Below, piece by piece: positions 31,681 through 41,299 of a DNA stretch of 64,000 nucleotides. Under the pieces are notes generated by a model that had not been told where the DNA came from, made no database searches, and was given only the letters and a program-made list of their open reading frames with translations. The DNA comes from an uncultured Sutterella sp. (GTDB taxonomy: Bacteria; Pseudomonadota; Gammaproteobacteria; Burkholderiales; Burkholderiaceae_F), in NCBI GenBank assembly GCA_900543805.1, contig UQTE01000003.1, forward strand, positions 62,001 to 126,000. The letters are read 5' to 3'. Every line of letters begins with the position of its first letter. Positions within the stretch are counted from its first letter, which is position 1. The position numbers and the translations under genes were made by a program.

Positions 31681-33324
31681 TTAGCCGCCGTAGGGCTCCC
31701 ACTTTCCGCGATTGAGCTTCATGTAGTCCCGGCCCTTGTATTCGAGGACGGCCGCCTGGCCGTTTTCCGAGACCATGTGCGTGGTCGGGAGGTCCTTCAC
31801 GAGGTTTTCGAGCGGAACGGCTCCCTTCGAATTCGAGAAGAAGTTCGTCTCGATCGTGCGCCCGATGAGGGTGCTGAGCGCGAGGTAGCTCGAATTCCCC
31901 GTCACGTGGATCTGTTCCTTCGGGAGGTTCTTGAGACCCACGAACTTCACGAGGACGGGCACCTGCGTGATGCGGCGCGTCGGAATGTCTCGAAGACGCG
32001 GCGTCTGGATGCGGTCGCCCCGCACGGCCGCGCCGTGTTCGGGAACGACGATGAGCATCACCTTGCGCTTCCCGCGCTCGAGCTCGTTGATGAAGGTGTT
32101 GAGCGAATCGAGGAAGGTCTTCGCGCGCGGCTCAAAGGCTTCCCAACGGCTGTGAAGCGGCAGGCGGTTTCCGTCGTGAAGCGCGATGAAGTTGAAGAGC
32201 GACACCGAGCGGACGTCCTTGTCGCGCGTCATCACGCGGTTCCAGTGACGAAGCACCGCGAGCGTGTCGGCGATCTCTTCGTTGTTGAAGGACATGTACT
32301 TGAGCGGGAACTTGCGCTGCTCGAAGGTGGCCGTCAACCCGGCCTGCGTGCGCATCGTGTTGAGGTAGTTGTCGTACGCGCCGCTGTGGTCGAGGAAGAG
32401 ATGCTGCTTGAAGCCCAGAGCGTCCAGACGGTTCATGATCTCGCAGTCCGGGCGGCGCGCGTCGTAGAGCGCGTCGTGCGAGGGCTGACCGCAGGCGCCC
32501 GTCAAAAGGCGAAGCGCGGCCGGGCCCGAATACGAGGTCGCCGAATTGAACTTGTCGAACCGGATGTTGAAGCGCGAGAAGACGCGGTGGTTCTGCAGGT
32601 TCGAGGCTTCGAGGTCGTCGTTCGAGAGCGAGCAGATGTTGAGGATGATGATGTCAAAGGGCGTGTCCTTCGCGGAGATCCCCGTGGGCAGCTGCGCGAC
32701 GCGGTCCTTTTCGTAGTCGAGGAAGGCCTTGTACCAGGTGTCCACTTCCTCGGCCGACACGACGGCGTCGGTCGTGGTCGCGGCGTTCGCGAGGTTGAGG
32801 ATCTCTTCGTTCGTCTTCGGGGTGTCGGCCGCGACCGCGGGCACCGCGCGCACCGGGGCCGTAGGCGCCGTAAAGAAGGGCTGCACGATGAGGAAGACGA
32901 GATAGAGCGCCGTGATCGTCGTGACGCGCACGAAGTCCCGCAGGAGATAGTAGGCAAGGAGAATCACGAAGCCCCAGCCCACCATGCGGAAGTTGATGAA
33001 GTCCCAGGCGAGCTGCACGACGTAGTTCACGGAAAAGCCCGTGATCCCCGACTTGTTGGCGAGGATCGAGTCGATCCCGGGGAGCCAGCTCTCCGACCAG
33101 AGAAGGGCCGTGCCGAGGACGAGCGCAATGAGCGCGTGCAGGCGATGAAGCCACTTCCCGCGGATCGGAATGAGAAGGAAGAGGAAGAACGCCGCGTTCA
33201 AAAGGAGGTCGAGGCGCAGATAGCCCGTGTAGGCGAGCGCGAACTTCCCGATGAAGTAGACGTTCCAGATGCCGAGCCCGAAGTAGGCGGGCGTCGGCAC
33301 GGCGGTTTTCTGCGAAGCGGTCAC
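31681..33324 (-). CDS. bcsG: Cellulose phosphoethanolamine transferase BcsG
   Basis: The 547-residue inner-membrane enzyme transfers phosphoethanolamine to cellulose. It starts at GTG 33324, overlapping the bcsZ stop by four bases. Four to five membrane segments fill residues 12-170. The periplasmic alkaline-phosphatase-fold domain holds the nucleophile Ser in SATSYSGPAALRLL and metal ligands in VPEHGAAVRGD. LLTGACGQ follows the nucleophile as in E. coli BcsG. It is the last gene of the bcsABZG operon. Its presence predicts modified cellulose rather than plain cellulose. Confidence 0.92.
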   Translation of the reverse strand: MTASQKTAVPTPAYFGLGIWNVYFIGKFALAYTGYLRLDLLLNAAFFLFLLIPIRGKWLHRLHALIALVLGTALLWSESWLPGIDSILANKSGITGFSVNYVVQLAWDFINFRMVGWGFVILLAYYLLRDFVRVTTITALYLVFLIVQPFFTAPTAPVRAVPAVAADTPKTNEEILNLANAATTTDAVVSAEEVDTWYKAFLDYEKDRVAQLPTGISAKDTPFDIIILNICSLSNDDLEASNLQNHRVFSRFNIRFDKFNSATSYSGPAALRLLTGACGQPSHDALYDARRPDCEIMNRLDALGFKQHLFLDHSGAYDNYLNTMRTQAGLTATFEQRKFPLKYMSFNNEEIADTLAVLRHWNRVMTRDKDVRSVSLFNFIALHDGNRLPLHSRWEAFEPRAKTFLDSLNTFINELERGKRKVMLIVVPEHGAAVRGDRIQTPRLRDIPTRRITQVPVLVKFVGLKNLPKEQIHVTGNSSYLALSTLIGRTIETNFFSNSKGAVPLENLVKDLPTTHMVSENGQAAVLEYKGRDYMKLNRGKWEPYGG

Positions 33325-34775
33325 TTATTGGCTCCTTCCGCGGCGGGCGTCTCGACGGCGGGCGCGGCCGGGGTTTCAGACGGGGCGGAGGAGGCCGCCT
33401 GGGCGGGTGCACGGACCTCCTGAGCGGCCGGAGCGGACTCGGCCTTTTCATCCCCCTTCGCCGCGGGGGCTTCCTGCTTTTCGGCGGATTCGGGCTTCGC
33501 CTCGGAGTTGCCTTCGGACTCGGCTTCCGACTTGGCCTCGGACTTCTCGTCCTTCTTGGCTTCGGTCGTCGCGGCCGGCTTCTTCGCCGGTTCGGCAGGC
33601 TCCGCAGCTTCCGCAGCTTCCGACGCCTCCCGGTCGTCGGCCTCCTTGGCCTTCTTTTCGGGAGCGGGAAGGGGCTTGGCGTCCACCGCCGCGCGCGAAA
33701 CGACGAGCTTGCCTTCGCGGTCGAAGCGGAAGAGGCCCGCGTCAAAGCCCGCGCCGTAGAGCATCAGGACGTTGCGGTAGTAATTTTCGCCGATGATGGG
33801 CTCGGCCTGAATGACGGTGCGCAGAAGATCGGCCGTCTTGGAATTCCCGAGCATTTCGAGAACGCAGGCGCCGAAGCCCGCGTTGCCGGCGCGGTTCGCT
33901 TTGCCCGTGAGAATCTCCACCTTCTCGGGCGGCATGTTCATTTCTTCGGTGAGGCGGCGCATCGGGTCGAAGTGTTTCATGAGGACGCCGTAGGAGGGAT
34001 CCGACGGATCCGTCATGGCGGCCCAGAGATAGACGCGGATCGCGTTGTAGCTTCCGAGAGTATAGTCTTCGCCCTCGGGGGCGATGAGCTTACCGGTCTT
34101 GTCGATCTTCGCCCAGTCGGGGGAGAAGCCCGCGGGGGCCGTGCGCACGAGCGCGCGGATCGTCCCTTCGGCGACCTCCTTCCAGTAGGGGTCGACGAGC
34201 GCCAGGCGACGCAGGATGAAGACCGGGTAGTAGCTCGGGTTGAGCGTCACGTGGGTCGGGTGGTCAAAGCCGCTTCCGCCCGGAAGGAGGACCTTGCCGA
34301 GATTCGGGATGTCGCGCACGTCGCGCTTGAGGCCCTCCATCATCGCGCGGGCCTTTTCTTCGTAGGCGGGCTCGTTCCAGAGACGTGCGGCTTCGAGAAG
34401 GTCGTAGGCGATCCAGAGGTCGGAGTCGGTGGCGTTGTTCGTGTCGATGATGCCCCAGCCGTTGCCGGTCTTCCCCCAAAGCCACGAGGGAAGATTCTTC
34501 GTGATGTCGCCCTTGCTCAGATTCTTTTCGGTCCACTCGAGGAGCTTCGCGAAGGTTTCCCGGTCGTCGGCGACGAGCGCGAAGAACATGGCGTAGGACT
34601 GTCCTTCGCTCGTCGTGATGGAGCGTTTGTCGCTGTAGTCGATCACACGGAAGTTCTTGTCGATGTTGACCGTCTTGAAGCTGTCCCACATCGGCCAGGC
34701 CGCGGCGCGGTCCGCCATCGAGAGGAGGGCCGTCATGGCGCCCGCGAGAAGAAGAGGAGTGAGATGCGATTTCAT
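33321..34775 (-). CDS. bcsZ: Periplasmic endoglucanase BcsZ (GH8) with acidic tail
   Basis: The 484-residue protein has a signal peptide (about 1-26, ADRAAAW) and a GH8 domain with ITTSEGQSYAMFFAL, whose Glu is the catalytic acid, and DTNNATDSDLWIAYDLLEA with the second acidic site. BcsZ trims or releases nascent cellulose in the periplasm. The last 115 residues are an Ala/Glu/Lys/Pro-rich low-complexity tail absent from E. coli BcsZ. ATG 34775 is chosen because the signal peptide starts there. It is coupled to bcsG by a four-base overlap. Confidence 0.92.
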   Translation of the reverse strand: MKSHLTPLLLAGAMTALLSMADRAAAWPMWDSFKTVNIDKNFRVIDYSDKRSITTSEGQSYAMFFALVADDRETFAKLLEWTEKNLSKGDITKNLPSWLWGKTGNGWGIIDTNNATDSDLWIAYDLLEAARLWNEPAYEEKARAMMEGLKRDVRDIPNLGKVLLPGGSGFDHPTHVTLNPSYYPVFILRRLALVDPYWKEVAEGTIRALVRTAPAGFSPDWAKIDKTGKLIAPEGEDYTLGSYNAIRVYLWAAMTDPSDPSYGVLMKHFDPMRRLTEEMNMPPEKVEILTGKANRAGNAGFGACVLEMLGNSKTADLLRTVIQAEPIIGENYYRNVLMLYGAGFDAGLFRFDREGKLVVSRAAVDAKPLPAPEKKAKEADDREASEAAEAAEPAEPAKKPAATTEAKKDEKSEAKSEAESEGNSEAKPESAEKQEAPAAKGDEKAESAPAAQEVRAPAQAASSAPSETPAAPAVETPAAEGANK

Positions 34776-34873
34776 GGTTTTCGTCCGGACGGGCCTTCGC
34801 GCGGGAAGGCTCCGTTCTCTAAAAAGTTTCGGGTGCCGGCGGAAGGTCCCGCCGGCCAAAGAACGTTCGGCGG

Positions 34874-37120
34874 TCAGTGGGCGCCCTGCGAGCGGCCGCG
34901 GATCCAGCGGCGCATGAAGACGAAGATCCCGGCGCCCGCCACGACCGCGGCGAGGAGCGCGCAGAAGACGAGAACGAAGGGCCGGTCGGCGAGCGACAGC
35001 CACACGCGGCGGAACCACGGCATGTCGCCCACCGTGTAGGTGGACGCGGGTTCAAAGCCGCGCAGTTCGTCTTCGCCCACGAAGACAATGCCGCCCTTCG
35101 CAAGCGCCAGGTCGCCCGGGTTCGCAAGGCGTCGGTTGAGAAGATGACCGCTCGCGCCGTCTTCGGCGAGAAGCGCCACGGCCGTGCGGGCGTTGTCGAC
35201 GGGGGACTTCACGGAGACGATCGCGGCAAAACCCGTGGCGAGGCGTTCGGGTTCGGCAGCGCCTTCCGTCTTTTCGGCGGGCTTCGCAAACCACTTCGAG
35301 ACGCCGTCGGCCAAAGCGGCGGCCGATTCCGGACTGATGTCCATCACGCCTTCGGGCATGGGGCCGACGATGAGCAGATCCTTCTCTTTGAGAGAGGCCG
35401 AATCTTCGGGATTCGCCACGGTGAGGTGCAGGGGCGCCACGCCCGTCGTCGCCGCCATGCGGCCGACGGCGTTCAAGAAGGTCGTGAGTTCAATCGGACG
35501 CGCGTCCTGGCGCACGACCGCGGCCGTCCGACTCAGGTCCGCGTACATGGAGAAGGGGAAGGCTCCCTGCGTGAAGAGTCCGATCTCGGGGAGCTGCGCA
35601 TAGTGGTACATCCCGGAGAATTCGATCATCGACGAGGGGTCGATCTGCACCTGATGCGAGGTGAGGGTCGCCGCACGGCAGTTTTCGGGCGTGCCTTCGT
35701 TGGGGTTTTGCTGATAGCCCGCTTCAAAGGAGAGGTCGTTCACAAAGCCGAGTCCCCCCTTATGCAAGGCGCCCGCCGTCACGGCCGGTCCTTCGGGGAC
35801 GGGCAGATTCACGACGGCAGCGCCGCGGCTTTCTTCGTCGGAGAGGTTCTGACTGTCGGCGAGGGCGCCGTTTACGAGGGTGCGAAGCTGCGCGGCCTGA
35901 CCCGTGACGGGCTTCGTGTAGCGGTAAAGAAGATTCAGAGTCGCCGACGAAGCGCTCGTGAGATAGGTGTCCGGAGCAAGTCGGAAGGCGACGTGAAGGG
36001 GCGGCAGCGTTTCACCGCGGGCCGTCAGCTGTTCGGGGTATTCGATGAGCTGGCTCAGGGGCACCGCGAAGTCGGTGTTCACCCAGTTGGGCGACACGTA
36101 GGCGGGAAGAGGATCGGCCGCCTTGAAGTCCTTGATCGCGGCGCGCGGTCCGATGAGGATGCGCCCCGTCGTCGCGAAGGCCTGCGCGGCCGTCACGAGG
36201 TCGGCGTCGGTCTTGCCGCCAACGACGAGCATCTTTTCATAGAGACCGCCCGGGGCGTCGAGCATGAGAAGTTCCGGTCCTTCAAAGGGTGCCAGTTCCC
36301 GCAGAAACGCCGGACGATTTTCGTTCGTAGCGAAAACGACGAAGTGACCCTGGGCGGGAACTTCCGAGAAGTAGACCGGGAAGTCGGAGCCGCGCCAGGC
36401 GCTCGCCGCGGCGACGCGGCCCGTCACGATGGCGGCGGCGCGAAGGGCGTCCTTGGAAGGAGCCGAAGCGAAGACCACGGGGAGCGTCGTCGCCTTTTCG
36501 ACGGACGTGTCGACAAAGGGGAGCGGGAGCTGCGCGAGGTCGTTCGTCAGGCGCAGGTTCTGCTTTTCGAGCGTGAGCTGGCTCGTCGGAGAAATGTCGA
36601 GCCAGAGCGCACTGTTTCCTTCGTTCTCGCAGACGATGCGGTAGTGCCCCACGAATTCGACGCTCAGCTGATTGCGCGTCTTCATGGCCTTCGCGTTGAG
36701 CGGCACCGAGAGGCTCGAGGGCTTGCCGAGCATTTCCTTCGTGATCGCGGTGACGCCCTGAAGTTCTCCGTTGAGGTAGACGTTCAGCTGCGAGGTCCCG
36801 GGAATCAGCGAGGGAGAGGGCGTAAACGAGAGGTCGAGCGTCGCCTTCGAAACGATTTCGTCCGCGCGCACGCCGAAGTCGAAGTACTGCGTCGGCATCG
36901 CGCCCGTAAGCTTCACCGCGGTGGCGAGTCCTCCGGGGACGAGGCGGATGAGGTCGTGCGACTCGGCGACGGAGGCCGTCGCGTCGGTGCGCCACACGGG
37001 CGCGGGCGCGTCGGCGGCGAAGACCGGCTCGGCAAGACCGAGGGCGAGCGTAAGCGACGCCGCGATCGTGGTGAGCGCGGCTCGGTGTGTACGGTGCTTT
37101 CTCGTAAGGAAGAACATCAT
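34874..37120 (-). CDS. bcsB: Cellulose synthase accessory subunit BcsB
   Basis: The 748-residue periplasmic subunit guides the glucan chain from BcsA. It has a signal peptide (about 1-35, VFAADAPAP) and paired carbohydrate-binding and flavodoxin-like domains (for example YFDFGVRADEIVSKATLDLSF theme). A C-terminal membrane helix near 715-735 (PFVLVFCALLAAVVAGAGIF) anchors it beside BcsA. Start ATG 37120 overlaps the bcsA stop, ATGA-coupled. Length fits the family. Confidence 0.92.
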   Translation of the reverse strand: MMFFLTRKHRTHRAALTTIAASLTLALGLAEPVFAADAPAPVWRTDATASVAESHDLIRLVPGGLATAVKLTGAMPTQYFDFGVRADEIVSKATLDLSFTPSPSLIPGTSQLNVYLNGELQGVTAITKEMLGKPSSLSVPLNAKAMKTRNQLSVEFVGHYRIVCENEGNSALWLDISPTSQLTLEKQNLRLTNDLAQLPLPFVDTSVEKATTLPVVFASAPSKDALRAAAIVTGRVAAASAWRGSDFPVYFSEVPAQGHFVVFATNENRPAFLRELAPFEGPELLMLDAPGGLYEKMLVVGGKTDADLVTAAQAFATTGRILIGPRAAIKDFKAADPLPAYVSPNWVNTDFAVPLSQLIEYPEQLTARGETLPPLHVAFRLAPDTYLTSASSATLNLLYRYTKPVTGQAAQLRTLVNGALADSQNLSDEESRGAAVVNLPVPEGPAVTAGALHKGGLGFVNDLSFEAGYQQNPNEGTPENCRAATLTSHQVQIDPSSMIEFSGMYHYAQLPEIGLFTQGAFPFSMYADLSRTAAVVRQDARPIELTTFLNAVGRMAATTGVAPLHLTVANPEDSASLKEKDLLIVGPMPEGVMDISPESAAALADGVSKWFAKPAEKTEGAAEPERLATGFAAIVSVKSPVDNARTAVALLAEDGASGHLLNRRLANPGDLALAKGGIVFVGEDELRGFEPASTYTVGDMPWFRRVWLSLADRPFVLVFCALLAAVVAGAGIFVFMRRWIRGRSQGAH

Positions 37121-39723
37121 GAAACCCTTTGGGTGGCGGCCTGACGCGGGATGCGCGGCAGGAGCGAAAGAAGAAAACGGATCAGTCGGCCGACGCGGCC
37201 GGGCAGGAATTCCAAAAGCGATTTGTAGCCGTAGAGCGCAATGCGGATGAGGCGCAGGAAGCCCGCGACGAAGCGGTCGTCGACCTCGCCTTCGGGGGGC
37301 TCGGCCCAAATGCCTTCGCGCGCGAAGGTGGCGCGGTTGAGGCGAATCTCGTCGAAGCGGTCGGCAGTATCCACCCGCACTTCAAACGCCGCGTCTTCGA
37401 CGAGCGTCACGGTCGTGCGGAAGCGCTCAATCGTACCTCGGGTCGGAATTTCGACGAAGAGTTCGTCGCCCTCCGAGAGGCTCTTGAGCGTCTCGGGATC
37501 GACCTCGAAACGGAGGTGCTCCTGCGAGAATTCGCGAAGGCGCGCGGCAAACGCATCGGAAAGAGTTTCCCCGCGTCCCACGCGCACGCCGACGTTCAAA
37601 GGCACGCGCGGCAGACGGTGCTTCTGCACCTCTTCCACGGCGACCGCGGCCGATGCGCCGAGGACGACGAGGTTGTAGAGAATCCAGCCGAAGTTGATGA
37701 GGAGGGTCGAGACCTGCGGGTCGGCGGCGACGATCGTCTTGTAGATCCCGACGGCGAGCCCCGCGAGGTTGAGCGCGATCAGAACGAGGATGGGCTTCGC
37801 GATTCCCCAGTCGACGTACTTCTTGTCGATCGTCATCCCCTTGGCGGTGACGTTGAACTTCCCCTTGTGCGGGAAGATGAGGGCGACCGTCGTCGGGAGC
37901 AGGATGTACCAGGAGAGGACCGTTTCGTAGACGGCCCCGAGGAAGGGATAGCGGTAGCCCCGCTGCAGGATCTTGTTCGTGATGGCCGAGTGCACCATGT
38001 GCGGAATCACGTAGGCGAAGATGGCCGCGGCCGACGCGTAGATGACGTAGATGTCGGCGAACATGTAGGGCAACGGCGCGGCGAGAAACACCAGACGCGG
38101 CAGTCCGTGCAGAAAGTGCACCATCGCGTTGAAGAAACAGAGGCGCTGGGGAAGCGTGAGGCCCTTGCCCGTGAAGGGGTTGTCGAGGCGGAAGATCTGA
38201 ATCATCCCGCGCGCCCAGCGGATGCGCTGCCCCACGTGGGCGGAGAGCGATTCGGTGGAGAGCCCCGAAGCGACGGGCTTCGAGATGAAGGCCGACTTCC
38301 AGCCGAGGCGGTTGAGCTTCAAGGACGTGTGGGCGTCTTCCGTCACGGTTTCCACCGCGATCCCGCCGATCTGCATGAGGGCGGCGCGGCGCATGACGGC
38401 GCTCGAGCCGCAGAACATCACGGCGTTCCAGGTGTCGTTCCCCTTCTGGATGAAGTCGTGAAAGAGCGAATTCTCGATCGGCATCGCCCGCTCGAGGTGG
38501 AGGTTCTTCTCGAAGGGATCGGGCGAATAGAAGTGGTGCGGCGTCTGCACGAGCGCGATCTTCTCGTCCTTGACGAGCCAGCCGACGGTGGACGTCAAAA
38601 AGTCGCAGGAAGGCACGTGGTCGCAGTCGAAGATCACGATGAATTCTCCGTTCGTGATCCCGAGCGCGTGATTGATGTTCCCCGCCTTGGCGTGGTTGTG
38701 CTCTTCGCGCTTGATGTAGCGTACGCCCACCGATTCGGCGAATTCCCGGAAGGCGTCGCGGCTTCCGTCGTCAAGGAGATGGACCTTGAGCTTTTGTGCG
38801 GGCCAGTCGAGGTTGAGCGCCGCAAAGATGGTGGGCTTGATGACTTCGAGCGACTCGTTGTAGGTCGGAATGAAGATGTCGACCGTGGGCCAGACCGAGC
38901 GGTCGGCGGGCAGAGGGCAGGGCTTGCGGTTCAGAACCCAACAGACCTGGAAGTACCCGAGCACCGTTACGACGAAGGCGTAGAATTCGGCCGCAAGAAG
39001 AAGGACCGAGAAGAAGAGTTCCGCGGGCGACGACGGGTGAAGCGTCGCCGTGCAGCGCCACCAGAGGTAGCGGGCCGACACCACGACCGAAATCACGAAG
39101 AGGACCATGAGCGTCACGCGGGCGCGGATGTGCGTGAAGCTCCACGCGGAAATCAGCATGATCGAAAGGAAGATCACCTGACCGCGGAAGTCGAAGGGCT
39201 GCGTGATGCAGAGAACGGCAAGACCGATCGCGAGCACCGCGGCCGTCCCGACGAGGATCGACTGCAGGCGCTTCTTCGGTTCCGATACCGGGTCCGGACG
39301 GTGTTCGCCCCCGTCTTCGCTCAAAGAACCGATCCCCGAGAGCCAGCGGCTCCCGACGGCGCCGATTTTCTCGCCCAGCGCCCCCACGGCCGACGTCACG
39401 CCCGTGACGAGGCGGGCGAGGGGATTCTCGCGTCGGAAGCGCTGCCAGTCGAAGGCGTAGATGACGAAGAGAAACACCGACTGCAGCGCGACGCGGATCA
39501 TGTCGGCGACGGTGGGGCGTTCGAAGTTGACGTGGGGGAAAAGCTCTTTGCGGTGCTCGCGGACGTTTCGCCAGTAGCCGCTCTCAAGCGGCACGAAAAG
39601 CCAGGCCAAGAGAAGTCCGAGGCTGTTCAAAAGAAGCGAAACCGTCCCCGTGCCCGCATCCGCCCACTCGGCGATGCTGCGCGTAAAGTGTTTTCGGATC
39701 GAATGGATCGAAGAGGAGAACAT
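37117..39723 (-). CDS. bcsA: Cellulose synthase catalytic subunit BcsA
   Basis: The 868-residue glycosyltransferase polymerises UDP-glucose. Catalytic motifs are LLDDGSRDAF, FDCDHVP (DxD), TVTEDAHTS (TED) and QRIRWARGM (QxxRW). About eight membrane segments surround them. The C-terminal PilZ domain starts near residue 685 with KHRLPRVPLNV, where the c-di-GMP motif RxxxR should be; the second motif (D/N)xSxxG aligns with EFSQEHL. Both look degenerate, so control by c-di-GMP is doubtful. It is the first bcs gene. No bcsC, bcsQ, bcsE or bcsF gene is in the window. Confidence 0.95.
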   Translation of the reverse strand: MFSSSIHSIRKHFTRSIAEWADAGTGTVSLLLNSLGLLLAWLFVPLESGYWRNVREHRKELFPHVNFERPTVADMIRVALQSVFLFVIYAFDWQRFRRENPLARLVTGVTSAVGALGEKIGAVGSRWLSGIGSLSEDGGEHRPDPVSEPKKRLQSILVGTAAVLAIGLAVLCITQPFDFRGQVIFLSIMLISAWSFTHIRARVTLMVLFVISVVVSARYLWWRCTATLHPSSPAELFFSVLLLAAEFYAFVVTVLGYFQVCWVLNRKPCPLPADRSVWPTVDIFIPTYNESLEVIKPTIFAALNLDWPAQKLKVHLLDDGSRDAFREFAESVGVRYIKREEHNHAKAGNINHALGITNGEFIVIFDCDHVPSCDFLTSTVGWLVKDEKIALVQTPHHFYSPDPFEKNLHLERAMPIENSLFHDFIQKGNDTWNAVMFCGSSAVMRRAALMQIGGIAVETVTEDAHTSLKLNRLGWKSAFISKPVASGLSTESLSAHVGQRIRWARGMIQIFRLDNPFTGKGLTLPQRLCFFNAMVHFLHGLPRLVFLAAPLPYMFADIYVIYASAAAIFAYVIPHMVHSAITNKILQRGYRYPFLGAVYETVLSWYILLPTTVALIFPHKGKFNVTAKGMTIDKKYVDWGIAKPILVLIALNLAGLAVGIYKTIVAADPQVSTLLINFGWILYNLVVLGASAAVAVEEVQKHRLPRVPLNVGVRVGRGETLSDAFAARLREFSQEHLRFEVDPETLKSLSEGDELFVEIPTRGTIERFRTTVTLVEDAAFEVRVDTADRFDEIRLNRATFAREGIWAEPPEGEVDDRFVAGFLRLIRIALYGYKSLLEFLPGRVGRLIRFLLSLLPRIPRQAATQRVS

Positions 39724-39770
39724 GTAGGGGCCGTGTCGATGTCGCCGTAATCGGGGCGGTGAAAATAAAA

Positions 39771-39808
39771 ACAGACCGAAGGTCCGGAGGACGCCGGCCC
39801 CAGTCTGT
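39771..39808 (-). terminator. Leader terminator of the bcs operon
   Basis: ACAGAC and GTCTGT close a stem with inner CCGG pairs, followed on the operon strand by TTTTTATTTT (39770-39761). It lies between a candidate promoter and bcsA. Confidence 0.65.
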
Positions 39809-39824
39809 CTTTTCAGGTCAAGGG

Positions 39825-39830
39825 ATTATA
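39825..39830 (-). promoter_or_regulatory. Candidate bcs promoter -10 box
   Basis: TATAAT reads toward bcsA, about 100 bp upstream of its start. No good -35 is visible at the usual distance, so an activator may be needed. The gap to 40387 holds no other gene; TGACG pairs near 39895-39918 may be operator half-sites. Confidence 0.45.
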
Positions 39831-40387
39831 CGGCTATCCTTTCGGAGGAGGGCGAACTGCTTAGGGGAAAGCAATGTTTCGATACGGTTTTATGACGTTT
39901 TTGTGACGTCGGTCGCGCGAATCGGGGCATGCAACTCTCTCGGGACGCCGCGACGGGTTCGCGGGCATGCCTCCGATGATCGGGAAAATCCTGGGGGTGC
40001 GGCGATTTTTCGATAAAGCTGCCGACAGGACTCGCCGGGGCTTCGGAGTCCGTTCCAAAGAGGCGTGATTTCCGAAAGGATTTTCCTTCTTGGATTTCGT
40101 TTGATTTCGCTCCTGGCCTTGCGGCGCGCGGATGGAAAAGGTCGGGGACGCCGCCGTCTTCCCGAAGACGGTTTCGGCAAATGTGAGAATTAAGGATTCT
40201 TTCGTAGAAGAATAAGATTTTTGTCAACGGGATTTCTCCTTATGGTGACTTCGATCAAAACTCGATAGAGTTTGCCTCGGGTTTCGCGACCGTGCGAAAT
40301 CCGGACCAATCCGCCGCAAAGTCTCGCCGTGAATCCTGTTGGCGACGATCCGCGGCCTCATCAACGAACCTGCATGAGGACCAAACC

Positions 40388-41266
40388 ATGTTGACTCGTC
40401 GTTCCCTTTTCCGCACCGCGACCGTCGGTGCGCTCTCGCTTACGTCTCTTGCCGGCGTCGCCGAAGCCAAAGTGAAGAATCCCCTTCCCGCCGCCAAGGT
40501 GAGCGAAAAGCGCCGCGTGCTGATGCAGTCGAGCTCGCGCTATCACAACTCGGGCTACCTTGACTTCTGTGATGAACAGTACGAAAAGCTCTACGGCTCC
40601 GAAAAGCACGAAATTCTCTTCATCCCCTATGCCCGCGTGAGCAGCTCCTACGACGGCTATGAAAAGCAGGTCCAAGACGCCTTCAAGCGCTACGGCCACA
40701 AGATCGTCTCGATCCACCGCTTCGACAACCCCGTCGAAGCCGTCAAGAAGGCCGAAGCCATCGCCGTGGGCGGCGGCAACACCTGGGCGCTCACGACCCG
40801 CATGTACGAAGCCGGCATCGTCGATCTGATCCGCGACCGCGTCAACGCCGGCATGCCCTACGTCGGCTGGTCCGCGGGCGGCAACGTCGCCTGCCCGACG
40901 CTTCGCACGACGAACGACATGCCGATCGCCGAACCCCCGTCCTTCAACACCTTCGGTTTCTGCCCGTTCCAGACGAACCCGCACTTTATCTCGGGCGGTA
41001 CGGCCGGTCTCAACAACGAAACGCGTGAAGACCGTCTCGAAGAGTTCCTCGCCTACAACCGCGACGAAGAAGTGATCGGCCTCCCCGAAGGCACGGCCCT
41101 CTTTATCACCGGTGAATTCAACTGCGAAGTGCTCGGCCCGAAGGACGCCGAACCGCTCTACTGGTTCCGTCAGCCTGAAAAGAAGTTCGGCAAGATGAAG
41201 CTCGAACGCATTGCGCTTGGCACGAAGTTTGACCTGCGCAACGTCGTCCCGGGCGGCAAGCTCTAA
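40388..41266 (+). CDS. Exported peptidase E-like serine peptidase (S51)
   Basis: The 292-residue protein is a dipeptidase E-type enzyme that cleaves Asp-Xaa dipeptides. The nucleophile Ser is in VGWSAGGNVACP near residue 168, and AVGGGNTWAL precedes it as in PepE. The N-terminus TRRSLFRTATVGALSLTSLA plus AEA is a twin-arginine signal, whereas PepE is normally cytosolic and about 230 residues long. ATG 40388 has GAGGA ten bases upstream, so the longer frame is rejected. It is monocistronic. Confidence 0.87.
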   Translation: MLTRRSLFRTATVGALSLTSLAGVAEAKVKNPLPAAKVSEKRRVLMQSSSRYHNSGYLDFCDEQYEKLYGSEKHEILFIPYARVSSSYDGYEKQVQDAFKRYGHKIVSIHRFDNPVEAVKKAEAIAVGGGNTWALTTRMYEAGIVDLIRDRVNAGMPYVGWSAGGNVACPTLRTTNDMPIAEPPSFNTFGFCPFQTNPHFISGGTAGLNNETREDRLEEFLAYNRDEEVIGLPEGTALFITGEFNCEVLGPKDAEPLYWFRQPEKKFGKMKLERIALGTKFDLRNVVPGGKL

Positions 41267-41299
41267 TCCGTTCTTAGCGGCTTACAGCAAACCGAAAGC

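Noticed and set aside
39771..39808. c-di-GMP riboswitch ahead of bcsA
   Set aside because: The leader is only about 100 bases and holds one terminator hairpin. I could not find the conserved GEMM core, so a riboswitch is not claimed.
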